From assembly GCA_033032865.1 (NCBI GenBank), contig JAWHQI010000201.1, forward strand, positions 1,675,501 through 1,739,500: a DNA stretch of 64,000 nucleotides, in the 5' to 3' direction. This stretch comes from Dactylorhiza incarnata. Lineage: Eukaryota; Streptophyta; Magnoliopsida; Asparagales; Orchidaceae. The position numbers and the translations under genes were made by a program. Numbering within the stretch: position 1 is the first letter of the stretch; each line of letters begins with the position of its first letter. This document shows positions 1 to 9,049 of this stretch, in pieces. Under the pieces are notes generated by a model that was not told where the DNA came from, made no database searches, and saw only the letters and a program-made list of their open reading frames with translations.

Positions 1-18
1 CCCCCCCCCCCCCCCCCC
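1..18. other. C18 homopolymer at window edge
   Basis: The window opens with 18 consecutive C residues directly before integrase-like sequence. A similar C run sits in the Tat-A antisense ORF near 3761-3777. It may be a real homopolymer or an assembly or sequencing artefact; nothing here decides which. Confidence 0.6.
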
Positions 19-602
19 TCTAGAGTAAATCTAAGATCTAACCTCCACTTTCAAAATCGATCCACTCTAATAGAAATAAATGGGCAATGAGGGTGGACGA
101 TGCATTGTTGGCATACCGAACTGCTTTCAAGACCCCTATCGGGATGCCCCCATTTCAGCTAGTTTACGGAAAGGCATGCCACTTACCAGTAGAATTAGAA
201 CATAAAGCTTTGTGGGCAACTACATTATTGAACATGGACATCCATGCCACAGCAGATCGACGTCTCACCCAGTTAAACGAACTTGACGAATTTCGCCAGT
301 TTGCCTATGAAAATGCACGCATATATAAAGAAAGGATGAAGCGGTGGCATGATAAGTGTATTGCGCAAAAAGAATTCAAAATTGGAGATCATGTTCTTCT
401 TTACAATTCCCGTCTCCGTTTATTCCCTGGAAAGCTGAAGTCACGATGGAGTGGTCCCTTCGTGGTAACCGACGTTGCGCCTTTCGGAGCAACTGAGATA
501 TCCAGCAAAAAAGAAGGCAAATTCAAGGTGAACGGTCATCGCTGAAAGATCTACGAGGGAAGCACTGCCTTGTCTGATTGTCAAATTGTACATTTACTTG
601 AC
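19..602 (+). pseudogene. Athila-type integrase, C-terminal part
   Basis: This encodes the end of a Ty3/gypsy integrase, the enzyme that inserts retrotransposon cDNA into the nucleus. The readable stretch runs from the core domain ([20 protein letters not shown], then [12 protein letters not shown], a wording usual in Athila) to the C-terminal domain with its [12 protein letters not shown] fold ([12 protein letters not shown]). The D,D,E catalytic residues would lie upstream of the window. A stop codon appears in frame near 48-50. A second, TGA at 543-545, comes just after NGHR, where the family normally continues. The same frame stays open after it for about 18 more codons, to a TGA at 600-602. 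So this is a decayed copy. The ATG at 87 is internal, not a real start. Confidence 0.85.
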
Positions 603-605
603 TAA

Positions 606-1743
606 ATATTGCTACTCTACATCAAGAGTGTGTGGTTAATTTATTTGGACAGTTTTTATTTTTTTATTTTTTTTGATGTAATTGTAATCTGCTTCATAAG
701 ACTTGATCATGTCGGCCAGGGCCTTGTTCCAATGTGGTGACTCTTATTTCAGATACTTTGCAATTTTATCTTTGATGTGTTGTGTCATCTGTTATGTTAT
801 TGTACTTCTTTATTTTGCTATGCTGTGTCGCACCATCTTAATCAGTTTTGAACAATCATTATAATTATTGCTTTCAGACTTTAATACAGGTATTTGGTCC
901 ACCCTCAGGACGTTACACAAAAGGGCTCTTGGGAGACAACCCATTGGGACTGCTTGGTTCCGTTCAATCGATCTTTTTTATTTTCTTTACTATATTTTTG
1001 TTGTGCCTGGGGAACTCTTTAATCGCAGGTCCGTATTTCTTGGAGTAAGGCGGAACAACCGCATTCAGGACAAAACGCCATATCTTCTGGTATGGTCATT
1101 TCTGAGCATGGGGTAACCTCTCACCCTAGCCTTCTTAAGCGTATGCCGCTACAAAAACATATTTTGCACTTAGATTAAGTCTGGGGGAATGTGAGTGTCA
1201 TTACCACGTGCACATGCATAGTGCACAGCATACTAGGATTTATAAATTAATTTATGTATTGTAATATTGTTCATCTTCATGGCACACCACGACACCCACT
1301 TGAGCGCGCACTTGACTGTAGGCGCGTGACGAGTATAACTCGTCTCGGTTGTGTGAATGGGAAATTACGGTGCTGGGTTAGGATTGCAAAACGGAGTACT
1401 TTGTTGACTCGTGTAGTGCTCTAGTCAATTATTCATGTCTCGCATAGAAAATCGGTGTAAAATAAATTTTTCTTTATGCTTTTAGTTGTATATTTTTTTC
1501 TTTCGACGTAATTTTAGTTTATTCTACTCAAAAGTGGTGAATCCGGTGCGAACCAAATGGTAGTGTATGGATGTGTGTAGATAGGTGCTAGGCTCGTATT
1601 GCTTGAGTCGGGAGGAAGAATTATCTTTCTCGGTGGCTAAGAACTTGCCCCAAGCCACTCTCGAAGCATAGGTATGACTTGGTCCAGTGCGTGAGTATGA
1701 CGTAGGCCATCATGTTGGCCATCTTGAGCTTTTTATACCAGTC
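606..1743 (+). other. Athila post-pol spacer, non-coding
   Basis: About 1.1 kb with no convincing gene; two short overlapping open frames near 848-1116 resemble nothing I know and are rejected. The stretch contains a purine-rich motif, TAAGTCTGGGGGAAT at 1176-1190. Motifs of this form recur at 25602-25613 and directly before the 3' LTR at 26123-26135. Spacers of this sort are usual in Athila elements, and an envelope-like ORF sometimes occupies them. None is visible here. Confidence 0.6.
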
Positions 1744-1748
1744 CTATC
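1744..1748. repeat. TSD CTATC, left copy (Tat-A)
   Basis: CTATC directly precedes the TGTTGAATCC end of Tat-A and is repeated exactly at 25257-25261 after its other end. This is the target-site duplication of the Tat-A insertion into the Athila element. Confidence 0.92.
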
Positions 1749-2590
1749 TGTTGAATCCGAAATCGCACCTCCGAAGGAAATCGGAGGCTGCGGGATGCCG
1801 GTTACTTTTTAGTTAGAGAGAGAGAGAGAGAGAGACCGCTAGCAGCGGTCAAGGCCAGACTTCGCCCGTCACGGTGAATGCCACTCCTGTGACGGGCTTT
1901 CCTTTGATTAAGAAGAAGCGGTTACAGCGAGTTACAGATGCAGGAAAGCAGAAGCTGGCCGGTCAGACAGGTCGCAAGACAGGAAACTCAAGACCGCAGC
2001 TCAGAAAAGCGAGCTCCTGGATTCGAGTGTGCGTGTCTTGGGAGCGTCGCCGTCCCCTATTTATAGGCTTGGGGGCCTGCCTGAATGGGCAGGGATAAAA
2101 TAACCGCCTGCCCGGGTACAGGAGAAACGGGCAGGCAGAGACGAGATACAAAAAGGAAAAAGAAAGAAGCCGCGCGACTTGGCGGCTTGTGCTTCCGATC
2201 TGTCTTGACCAGGGCGAAGATGCTGCGACCAAGGCGATGATGCAACCCGGGCAGTCTCCGACTTGAGACCGCGACGTGTCTTTCGGACTTGGCCTTAGTA
2301 GTCTTCATGGCAAAACCCGGACGGTCTCCAACCTGAGACGCGTCTTGCCCTTTAGACTTGGCCTTGGTAGTCTTCATGGCGCGACCCGGGCGGTCTACGA
2401 CCTGAGACCGCGGCTTGCCTTTTGGACTTGGCCTTGGTGATCTTCAATCTTTGGAGCGATCTGAATCATGTCAGACCGCATGGTTTGTGCTTGTTGGTGC
2501 TGATGGACCTTGTTAAATCTGAACCAGGTGTATCCGCAGACCGCCCGGTCTGCGAGTAGTGCTATTCGGAAGTGGTCTTCTAGGTTAACA
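1749..2590 (-). repeat. Tat-A 3' LTR
   Basis: This 842-bp LTR matches 24411-25256 along its length with scattered substitutions and small indels. On the plus strand it begins TGTTGAATCC and ends TTAACA, a short inverted terminal repeat. A GA microsatellite sits near 1814-1834. A TATA-like box in the symmetrical form CCTATTTATAGG lies at 2056-2067. The hairpin array lies upstream of that box in the element's own direction. Confidence 0.92.
2236..2560 (-). repeat. Inverted-repeat array in Tat-A U3
   Basis: Three units of about 70 bp each carry a dyad of the form GGTCTC, a 6-base loop, GAGACC; in the best copies the arms extend to GCGGTCTC and GAGACCGC. A separate perfect dyad at 2535-2554 has 9-bp arms, CGCAGACCG and CGGTCTGCG, with CC between. 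The 5' LTR copy (about 24895-25210) has the same layout. In element orientation the array lies upstream of the TATA-like box at 2056-2067. Confidence 0.8.
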
Positions 2591-2674
2591 TAATCCCCGC
2601 ATATTTTCTGATATTGGAGAGATTTCGAAAATATTAGTTCTAGCCGGGAGACCGCGCCCGCCTTGTACTCATGC

Positions 2675-2682
2675 CTATAAAA
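2675..2682 (+). promoter_or_regulatory. TATA-like box before antisense ORF 1
   Basis: CTATAAAA on the plus strand lies about 100 bp upstream of the ATG at 2784, just outside the Tat-A 3' LTR. It faces opposite to Tat-A transcription. It would suit an independent promoter for the antisense ORF. This is inference from position only. Confidence 0.45.
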
Positions 2683-2783
2683 TTGCCTGAGAGCTCTCCA
2701 CTTTGCATAATTCCTCTGAGATCACGGGTCGCTACTCGCCGATTGCGGTTAGAATTTTTCAGGCCGGCACCTCTTTGATCAGA

Positions 2784-3713
2784 ATGGATTTCTTTGATTC
2801 CCTTCAAACCCGTGTGGATAAGGGCAATGAACGAAAGAAGGATGAAGAACGGAAGGAGAAAGATGCCAGGAAAAGAAGAAAGGGTCACCGGTCTGAGAAG
2901 ACCGGGCGATCTCCCAAGGTGGAAACTTCTATTGATAAAAAGAATACAGATGGAGAAAAGACCGCAGTGGAGAGAGCAGAAGAATTCAAAGCTGCCGAGG
3001 AGTTAATGGATAAAAAGAGGGTTGCGGAGGAAAAAGAAGCATGGGCGAAGGCCGTGGAAAAAGAGGCGGCGATAGCCAAGGCCGCGAAGTTAGAGGCGGC
3101 GAGAGCCAAAGCCGCGGAGGTAGAGGCAACGAGAGCCAAGGCCGCGGAGGTAGAGGCGGCGAGAGCCAAGGCCGCGGAGGTAGAGGCGGCGAGAGCCAAG
3201 GCCGCGGAGGAAGAGGCGGCGAGAGCCAAGGCCGCGAAGGTCTTATTATCTGAAGAGAAGATCGCCAAGAAGATGGTGGCAGAACTCGGCACAGACCATT
3301 CTACCCCTGCTTTTGTCATGGAGTTTACTCCGTCGGGGACTCCTCATTTAAAGTTAAATGTCGAGGAAGAAGGGGAAGTTGTCTCCTCTAAGCCGGATAG
3401 GTTTTCCTCCTTGCCGATGGTGATCCATGATGATGACTCCAGCCCTTCAAAGCGGATCACTCCAGAATCGGGGAAGAAGAAGAGAAAAAGAGGCCATTCA
3501 ACGACAGAGCGAATTGCCAGGAAGCTTCAGAGTTTGAAGGCCAAAAATAAAGCCTTCAAAAAACCAACAGCGGCCTGTCTTCAAAGCGACTCACGCGTGA
3601 AGGAGGAGCCTGACGAGCCTGACCCCCCCTTGTCCAATCGGACGGTCTTATTCCGTATTCCGCAAACAGTATGTCGATTGATGGTATTTTCAGGTGAATG
3701 GACGATTTCGTGA
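2784..3713 (+). CDS. Tat-A antisense ORF 1, first part (charged coiled-coil protein)
   Basis: This ORF lies opposite to gag-pol in Tat-A's 3' region, where Tat elements are known to carry extra antisense ORFs of unclear role. From the ATG at 2784 the protein is very rich in Lys, Glu and Arg. A central stretch is built of about six 10-residue repeats of the type AKAAEVEAAR, encoded by a 30-bp tandem repeat at about 3064-3240 and expected to form a long helix. A basic segment follows (KKKRKRGH, a possible nuclear signal). I see no PF04195-type domain in it, although the second antisense ORF has one, so this may be a copy that lost its N-terminal part. An upstream ATG at 2703 is in the same frame. 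The frame ends at 3713, but likely related exons follow. Confidence 0.55.
   Translation: MDFFDSLQTRVDKGNERKKDEERKEKDARKRRKGHRSEKTGRSPKVETSIDKKNTDGEKTAVERAEEFKAAEELMDKKRVAEEKEAWAKAVEKEAAIAKAAKLEAARAKAAEVEATRAKAAEVEAARAKAAEVEAARAKAAEEEAARAKAAKVLLSEEKIAKKMVAELGTDHSTPAFVMEFTPSGTPHLKLNVEEEGEVVSSKPDRFSSLPMVIHDDDSSPSKRITPESGKKKRKRGHSTTERIARKLQSLKAKNKAFKKPTAACLQSDSRVKEEPDEPDPPLSNRTVLFRIPQTVCRLMVFSGEWTIS
3061..3240 (+). repeat. 30-bp coding tandem repeat
   Basis: About six copies of a GC-rich 30-bp unit (GAGGCGGCGAGAGCCAAGGC plus 10 bp) encode the AKAAEVEAAR helix repeats of antisense ORF 1. The copies keep the frame and differ by few bases, so they expanded recently. Confidence 0.8.
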
Positions 3714-3915
3714 AGCAAGACAAGTTACTCGACAGTCCTGCGACTTCGAGTCAAACTATCCCCCCCCCCCCCCCCCGGCAAGAATGTGGACAATCCCGGA
3801 ATGGCTGTGAGGGAAGAGACTGACCATACACTGGCCGGGTTGCGTTTGATGGGGATAAAGGCGGAAAAGATGCGGGCTCAGGGCAAGTCGCAACTGCCCG
3901 ACCTATTTGCCCCAG
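3697..3915 (+). pseudogene. Antisense ORF 1, middle exon with poly-C tract
   Basis: A plus-strand frame (starting MDDFVKQDKLLDSP) runs into a 17-base C tract at 3761-3777 that would encode a proline run. Past the tract a protein-like frame continues (MAVREETDHTLAGLRLMGIK) up to a GTAAGT splice donor at 3916. The C-tract length as given shifts the frame, so slippage or a sequencing error is likely. The frame after the tract joins the next exon exactly across the 3916-4192 intron. Confidence 0.5.
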
Positions 3916-4192
3916 GTAAGTGCGATGCGGGTTACGAACCTGTTCGTTTCTTCGTTTTGCGTCCTCGAAAAAAGCAAAATATGTTGCTATTGAATCCGCC
4001 ACCGATCTTCTTTCTGCCCATAACTCAAGCCTTAGCCATTAGATGGAAGAATAATGAAAGAATCTGGCGAGAACAACATCGGAGAATGGACCCAGAACAG
4101 TCGAAGCGACCTGTTTACTCAGGCATTAATCTTATAGTCCTTTTGTTGTTCTATTCGCCTTTGGCTGTGTTAATTATAACTTTTACTTGTAG
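3916..4192 (+). other. Probable intron in antisense ORF 1
   Basis: The sequence starts GTAAGTGCG and ends TTTACTTGTAG after a T-rich stretch, with a length of 277 bp usual for plant introns. Removing it joins the two flanking frames in phase: a codon is split after its first base, and the downstream frame stays open for 59 codons. This agreement between splice signals and frame is the main support. Confidence 0.6.
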
Positions 4193-4983
4193 ACAAGCCG
4201 GAAGACAGAGTAAAACTGGGCAACCTTGTATCTAGCCTTCCGCCTCTGTCCCAGGTGTCAGGCCTCGTGCCGAGATCAAACTCTGGACAGGAGGAGCTGG
4301 CCGACTTTCAACTCCTTCTGAATAACTTGAAGGTGAAGGTAAGCGAGATGGAAGGCAGAGAAGAGGCCGCCTGAGTTGCATTGGAGGTCGAGAAGAAAGA
4401 GCAGCGAGAAGAACATCTGATGATTAGAGCCCAGCTGGAGGCCGCGCGGGCTGAACTGGAGGCCGAGAAGAAAGGGCGGCCGGAAAGAGAGAAGGCGCTG
4501 GAGGGCCAATTGGAAACCGAGAAGAAGGAGCGGCTTGACAAGGAAAAGATATTGGTAGATCAGATCCCCACCATAACCGGGTGCCTTGATAGGGAGAAGA
4601 AAATGTCTTTGAAATTTGAAGAAGACTGCAAGTACTATCAGGAGAAATATCTCCGCTTGACCAGGGAAGTCGGTGGAAGCTGGCGTCCCACCAATGATGA
4701 GAGGGTCTGGATATCGAACCGCCCGGCTGCTTGGGCGACCTCAAATCCCCCGCCAGTCAGGGCGGCCGATCCGGCTACTGATGAATCCGCCGCAGCTCCT
4801 ACTCATACAGTTCCTGCTGTTCGAGTAGAGCGAGATGCCGCGCGACTTCATAGCACGCTTAATCATCTCCATTATCATTCGAGTCAGATATATAGTCTTC
4901 TTATTCAAACCGGCGATCAAGTCGCACGCCTTCACCGTGAAGAGCCTCCCCAGAGCGCCGTCAGCCGTAAATGTCTTTTTTAA
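4193..4983 (+). pseudogene. Antisense ORF 1, coiled-coil exon
   Basis: The plus-strand frame continues from the predicted intron. After a short non-repetitive lead (DKPEDRVKLGNLVSSLPPLS) comes a long Glu/Lys/Arg coiled-coil. It shows heptad-like spacing and internal repeats of the form LExExKKxRxExE, up to about residue 155. A less charged tail ends at 4983. A TGA at 4372-4374 interrupts the frame, between EEAA and VALEVEKK, so this copy is not intact. Long coiled coils are common in the C-terminal halves of Tat antisense-ORF products. No enzyme motif is visible and the function is unknown. Confidence 0.55.
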
Positions 4984-5440
4984 TTTTTGAAGACATTGCT
5001 TGTAATATAATTCGTTTGCTTCTCGGGACGATCTGACGTTTAGATCTGTCGGACAATATTTTCTTTAACGCTTTCTGATATATAAGTCGTTCAATTATGA
5101 TTGGATAATCTAGACTTTTTCATTAAAGTCTTTAGAAAATAATCTGAATTGTTATGCAGGTCGCGCTACTTGTGCGAATTGCTTGAGATTCCTTCCCATT
5201 GAATTTTACTAATATAATGATTGCAAACTGCTGCCCGATTGGCTTGTTCTGCTTATTCGCGGCTTTTCCATTTAACTTATTTTATATACCAGGTCCAGGC
5301 CGAGCGGCTACAAAGTATGTGGTTGTGGTTTGACGTATCTATGTGCAAATCATTGAATATTCTGACTCTGTATTGCGATATAACCGCGCGGGTTGATTCC
5401 ATATCCGCCCCATAATTTTATTATTTGCAGATCGCTGGCT
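4984..5440 (+). other. Spacer between the two antisense ORFs
   Basis: About 450 bp of AT-richer sequence with no supported gene. It leads to the TATA-like box of antisense ORF 2. Confidence 0.5.
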
Positions 5441-5450
5441 CTATAAGTAG
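5441..5450 (+). promoter_or_regulatory. TATA-like box before antisense ORF 2
   Basis: CTATAAGTAG lies 43 bp before the ATG at 5484, a spacing that fits a short 5' leader. With the similar box at 2675 it suggests that both antisense ORFs have their own promoters. Inference from position only. Confidence 0.5.
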
Positions 5451-5483
5451 CAACCATTACGGAGACGTATTCATGTTCTTGAA

Positions 5484-6599
5484 ATGGCGCGAGCTGAGAG
5501 CAAGTCGAAGCGGTGTGAGAAGATCCATGCGGTCCGAACTGAAGCGGCCTCTGCTTTTAGATCAGCCGATCATAAAGAATATCACTTAACTCAAGGCGAG
5601 ATGGACGACTTTATTAAAGAGTATATGGTTGGAAGTAATCTATCAGCCCGGCTTCCATATCGTGACGAGCGGATTAACTCCTCGTCTTCCACAAAAATTG
5701 CCATCCCCATTGACCACTTCAAATACGGCTTCAGGTTCCCTCCGCCACTCGAGGTTATTGCTATTTTCGATCACTATGGGGTTGTGCCCGGACAACTCCC
5801 GCCGAATTCCATTGCCTCTATCTATAGCTTTATCTCGTATCTGCGGTCAGAGCGAGTCAAGTTTTCGATTTCCTTGTTCCGAAAATTCTTCTCCGTGCGG
5901 TCTACTTCGGACGCCAGAACCTCCATTTTCAGAGGTCATATTTATTTCAGATGCTGGGGGATGAAAGTTATCAATCTCGCGAACAAGGTGGCGAGTTGGT
6001 CTGAGCGTTACCTAATGTTCGAAGGCCCCCTTGGGTTACTGCAAGTCAGCTCGCAGATGAGGACTACGGCGGATTTTCAATCGGTCAAGCTTGGAGAGGC
6101 CGAGAAAGAGATCTTCGAATCTCTTGAGAATGAGCGGCTTAACGGGAATTATTTCATTCCGCTGTTCGCGGAGCTGGTAGACGTCCGCCATGAGGATAGT
6201 AAGCTTTTCTCAACTCGTCATTCTATAACCGTGCGGACTTGTTTTTCTAAGCTTTCAGTCTTTGCAGCTGCCACCGTTGTTCCTCTGAATAAGCCGGTCA
6301 GTCCGGCCGACCCGGTTTTAACCCAAAGGGAGAAGCGACAGAGGAAAAGCGACCCACAGTCATCCGATGAGGAGGGCCCGGCCTCCCCACGCGAGTTCGA
6401 GCTCCTACATTCTTGTAGCAATCCGCACGACCTGCGGGGCAAGCCGACAGTCCTTTGGCACAAGGATGGGGATTGTGTGCAAGTATCCACTGCTCTCCCA
6501 TTCTGGGGGAGCGACAAGATTAACCGACATGCACTAGCTGCTGGAGCTGCTATGTATGGCCGGAAAACTTTAAAGAGACTGAAGAAGATTATAGAATAA
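5484..6599 (+). CDS. Tat-A antisense ORF 2, 'putative gypsy type transposon' domain protein
   Basis: The frame of 371 codons starts at an ATG just after a TATA-like box. Residues of about 40-165 match the layout of the plant domain known as 'putative gypsy type transposon' (PF04195, Transposase_28): a short N-terminal helix (MDDFIKEYMV), a loop with F-x-FPPPLEV, then PGQLPPNS and YSFISYLR, and a GWYYF-like end (GHIYFRCWGM). That domain is well known from antisense ORFs of Tat elements; its function is not established and it lacks a recognised transposase catalytic triad. A Ser/Pro-rich linker and a basic helix follow. A stop at 6597-6599 ends it, yet the same frame continues with sensible sequence (6600-6758), so the copy is probably truncated by mutation. 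Confidence 0.7.
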   Translation: MARAESKSKRCEKIHAVRTEAASAFRSADHKEYHLTQGEMDDFIKEYMVGSNLSARLPYRDERINSSSSTKIAIPIDHFKYGFRFPPPLEVIAIFDHYGVVPGQLPPNSIASIYSFISYLRSERVKFSISLFRKFFSVRSTSDARTSIFRGHIYFRCWGMKVINLANKVASWSERYLMFEGPLGLLQVSSQMRTTADFQSVKLGEAEKEIFESLENERLNGNYFIPLFAELVDVRHEDSKLFSTRHSITVRTCFSKLSVFAAATVVPLNKPVSPADPVLTQREKRQRKSDPQSSDEEGPASPREFELLHSCSNPHDLRGKPTVLWHKDGDCVQVSTALPFWGSDKINRHALAAGAAMYGRKTLKRLKKIIE

Positions 6600-6758
6600 G
6601 AGCTTTCCCGAGTAGCCGCGCAGGCCGGTGCATGGGGATTTGCGGCCAATCACTTCTTGGCGCTTTAATACAAGCAGCTAGTCTCAGCCCATACCTACCT
6701 GGAGAAGAAGTCTGTCGACCAGGCTGATGAGATCGCCAGACTGAAGGAGATCATAGCA
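6600..6758 (+). pseudogene. Antisense ORF 2, continuation after stop
   Basis: The frame of the preceding ORF goes on past its stop as a helical, charged stretch (YLEKKSVDQADEIARLKEII) with one more stop near 6667. It ends at a GTAAGT donor-like sequence at 6759. Several AG acceptors lie downstream (up to about 6862), so the exact exon junction to the acidic tail is not resolved. Confidence 0.45.
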
Positions 6759-6826
6759 GTAAGTCGTTTGTCGAACACTTCAGGCTTATCATTTTCAGGC
6801 CGAGCGATCTGACTCATTTCTTTTTA

Positions 6827-7312
6827 TTGCATCAATATGATATGGTCAATCCGGACTTCCAGGACGAGTTCTTCCCCCATGTTGCTAAGGGAATTGATGG
6901 TGCCCTAGATCGCCTGAGAGGCCGGGACGGCCTGGCTGTGGGTTTTGAAGATACAACCTTCTCGGACCTTTATCCCAGTCTGAAGGACAAACTGGACAAA
7001 GTAACCCGCCGAATCAAGGGGAAGGACAAAGTCAAATCCAACAGTTCAGAGGAAGAGAGCGACGATGAAGAGGTCGTAAAGGAACCCGCCGCGGCTGACG
7101 AAGAAAAAGAAGGTTTTGATGCAAAGTCCACTGATTCCGATGAAACCGGGCGGTCTAAGTCCCGCAAGTCGGGCGGCTCGGGTAGCTCGAGTAGCTCGGG
7201 CTGCAGTTTCTCAAGTTCATCTTCCAGCAAAGGATATTCACCCGATGTAGACATAGATGGCAGCGATGGTTCAAGTTCTCCTGCGGCCAAAAAGCTCAAA
7301 CCAGACGAATAG
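6827..7312 (+). CDS. Antisense ORF 2, acidic Ser-rich C-terminal part
   Basis: A frame of 161 codons follows the PF04195-type ORF on the same strand. It starts with an ordered segment (VNPDFQDEFFPHVAKGIDGA), then a Lys/Glu stretch, and ends in a Ser/Asp/Glu-rich tail with serine runs and a basic patch (KSRKSGGSG). It is probably the last exon of antisense ORF 2. The true exon start is likely downstream of the ATG shown. No domain is recognised. Confidence 0.5.
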   Translation: MHQYDMVNPDFQDEFFPHVAKGIDGALDRLRGRDGLAVGFEDTTFSDLYPSLKDKLDKVTRRIKGKDKVKSNSSEEESDDEEVVKEPAAADEEKEGFDAKSTDSDETGRSKSRKSGGSGSSSSSGCSFSSSSSSKGYSPDVDIDGSDGSSSPAAKKLKPDE

Positions 7313-8341
7313 CTGCGATTGTCATTTCTTGCATTTTTTGTTTATTTTGCATAGCCGACGGCTAGGTTTTGTTAGCCGGTCGGTCACAAAACAATGTAAA
7401 GATATTTCGATGATGAAATGAAAAGTTTTTACCTGTAACTGTTCGTTTTTTGTGACTTACTTGTGTTTGTTGCGTTCTTCTCTTCTTTTAACCAAGTCGT
7501 GCGGTTTGATAGTCACCCGGTCGGTCAGAGCGTTGAACTCCATAAAATTCCCGTTAAGTAGTCATTTTTAACATTAGAAACTCTATTCGCACGGCTTGTT
7601 TCTTCGATCCGGATTAAGCGAATTTGATATATCCCGAAAAAGTATCAATTATGATATTTTGATGCGTAGTCGACATGGCTTAGATACATAATTGAGAGGA
7701 TAGAAATTCGAGCACTGCCTCATTATATTGTGAATGCCTCATAATAACCAGGAAACCGAACACAACCAAGCCGCACAATTATTACCCGACTTTTCACAAT
7801 TGCTTCACAAGATAGAGAATGTCAAGTCATCAGAAAACAATCAACAGGTTGCGCGGCTAGCATTTAATCCAGACGACTTATACGACTCAGATTTTTGCAA
7901 GTCCCGTCCTTCTGAATATAAACATTGACTGAGAAACCCGCGCGGTCTATATATACCCAATGCGGTTAGTGATTTGATATTTGTAATGATCTCCTTTCCG
8001 CAAGGACCATAATTGCTCAACTGTGAAGATCCCGTTATTAACCGAACGGGTTTAAATTAATATCCGTAAGGAGGGTAGATTTAACAAATCGAATGACAAA
8101 ACCGACCGATCATAGTTATGGCATTTCATGATACCATGCTCATTTAAAATCGATCGGTTTAACAACCAAGTCGCTTGATAATTATAGTACTTGCATATTT
8201 CAAACCGCTAGGTTTAAAAAACAAACCGACCGGTCTGCGATATACCTGTAAAAAATCCTATTTTCTCCTCCAATGGTCCAGAAGGACCATACGAGATGAG
8301 ATAACTCCCTGTAATACGGTGAAAAGTAGCTACAGACCCAG
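7313..8341. other. Tat-A 3' non-coding region with CCGACCGG-type motifs
   Basis: About 1 kb with no supported gene. Short dyad-like strings containing ACCGACCGG, CGATCGGTT or ACCGCGCGG are scattered through it (for example near 7498-7525, 8101-8160 and 8221-8240). They resemble the AGACCG/CGGTCT palindromes of the Tat-A LTR. Confidence 0.5.
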
Positions 8342-8754
8342 ATGACCAAGTGGGCAGGTGGGCTACGCGGCAACCATTGCTTTCCTCAGGTGGTCATAAG
8401 AGTTGTGGAAAATAAAGAAAAGAGGTAAGTACCGGCCCAGATGACCAAGTGGGCAGGTGGGCCTAGGCGGCAACCATTGCTTTCCTCAAGTGGTCATGAG
8501 GGCTGTAAGCGACTCAACTGCTCCCCTGCCTAGGGTTACAAGCCGAGTTGATCAATTGGGACGGTGTGGTTATGCCGCGAGGGCTATACCGACATTGCTT
8601 TCCTCAGAGAGCTCAACTCAGTTGTGGGTCCCACTTAGACATCGCTTGAGAGTACCTAGGAGTATTCGATGGTCACAGACTAGGATGATCAGTTGGGCAG
8701 GTGTGGTTATGCCGCGAAGGCTATACCGACATTGCTTTCCTCAGAAAGATCATC
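8342..8754. repeat. Four diverged hairpin units with conserved core
   Basis: Four units share a core (GGGCAGGTG or a variant, then CATTGCTTTCCTCA) between inverted arms. Unit 1 arms: ATGACCA 8342-8348 and TGGTCAT 8391-8397. Unit 2: the same arms at 8441-8447 and 8491-8497. Unit 3: GAGTTGA 8545-8551 and TCAACTC 8613-8619. Unit 4: GATGATC 8684-8690 and GATCATC 8748-8754. The arms differ between units yet each pair is fully complementary. The cores of units 3 and 4 share an extra block (GTGTGGTTATGCCGCG). This is the pattern expected of a conserved structure. The strand cannot be chosen from the sequence; Tat-A sense is minus. Confidence 0.7.
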
Positions 8755-9049
8755 AAAGCTGTAACTATATCCCTTTCGGGGCATGATAGAGCCGACATTC
8801 ACCTAGACCTCCCTTGATGCAGGGGTGTGTCGGATATCACCAGGGATCCAAGGTTCCGAAGACCACCGCACTGGAATTGGCAAGCTACCACTACACGTCC
8901 GAGGGGGTTCGAGCAGAACATGGCGATGTCTCTGCGGTTCAGTGAGGGAGATATATAAAGAAGTGTACAAAAGAGTCACCAGACATGGAGAAGTGTCAGT
9001 ATGGGGCTTTTCATTGAATATCCAAAAAATGCAAGAAATGGAGAAGATA
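8755..9049. other. No supported feature
   Basis: Sequence between the hairpin units and the integrase end of Tat-A. Short plus-strand frames here look like chance. Confidence 0.5.

Larger units (their letters stand above)
1..1748 (+). mobile_element. Athila-lineage Ty3/gypsy element, left segment
   Basis: This is the left visible part of a plus-strand Athila-like Ty3/gypsy element. It holds the end of integrase followed by a long non-coding post-pol region. The element is interrupted at 1748 by Tat-A and resumes at 25257, because the 5 bases CTATC occur on both sides of Tat-A (1744-1748 and 25257-25261). Its 5' LTR, gag, protease and RT lie outside the window. The Athila assignment rests on the integrase C-terminal wording and on the post-pol purine motif. 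Both are typical of Athila elements, which are otherwise known for a long spacer between pol and the 3' LTR. Confidence 0.8.

Noticed and set aside
848..1116. Two overlapping ORFs in the Athila spacer
   Set aside because: Short, overlapping in different frames, with no protein-family resemblance; probably chance.
3669..3693. Possible 25-bp intron (GTATGT...TTTTCAG)
   Set aside because: Far too short for a plant intron; splice-like strings are expected by chance.
4276..4744. Minus-strand ORFs opposite to the coiled-coil exon
   Set aside because: They are shadows of the Glu/Lys-rich plus-strand frame.
6759..6798. Possible 40-bp intron after GTAAGT
   Set aside because: Too short and the frame after the AG hits a stop quickly. 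A longer intron with a later acceptor is possible, so only the donor is mentioned.
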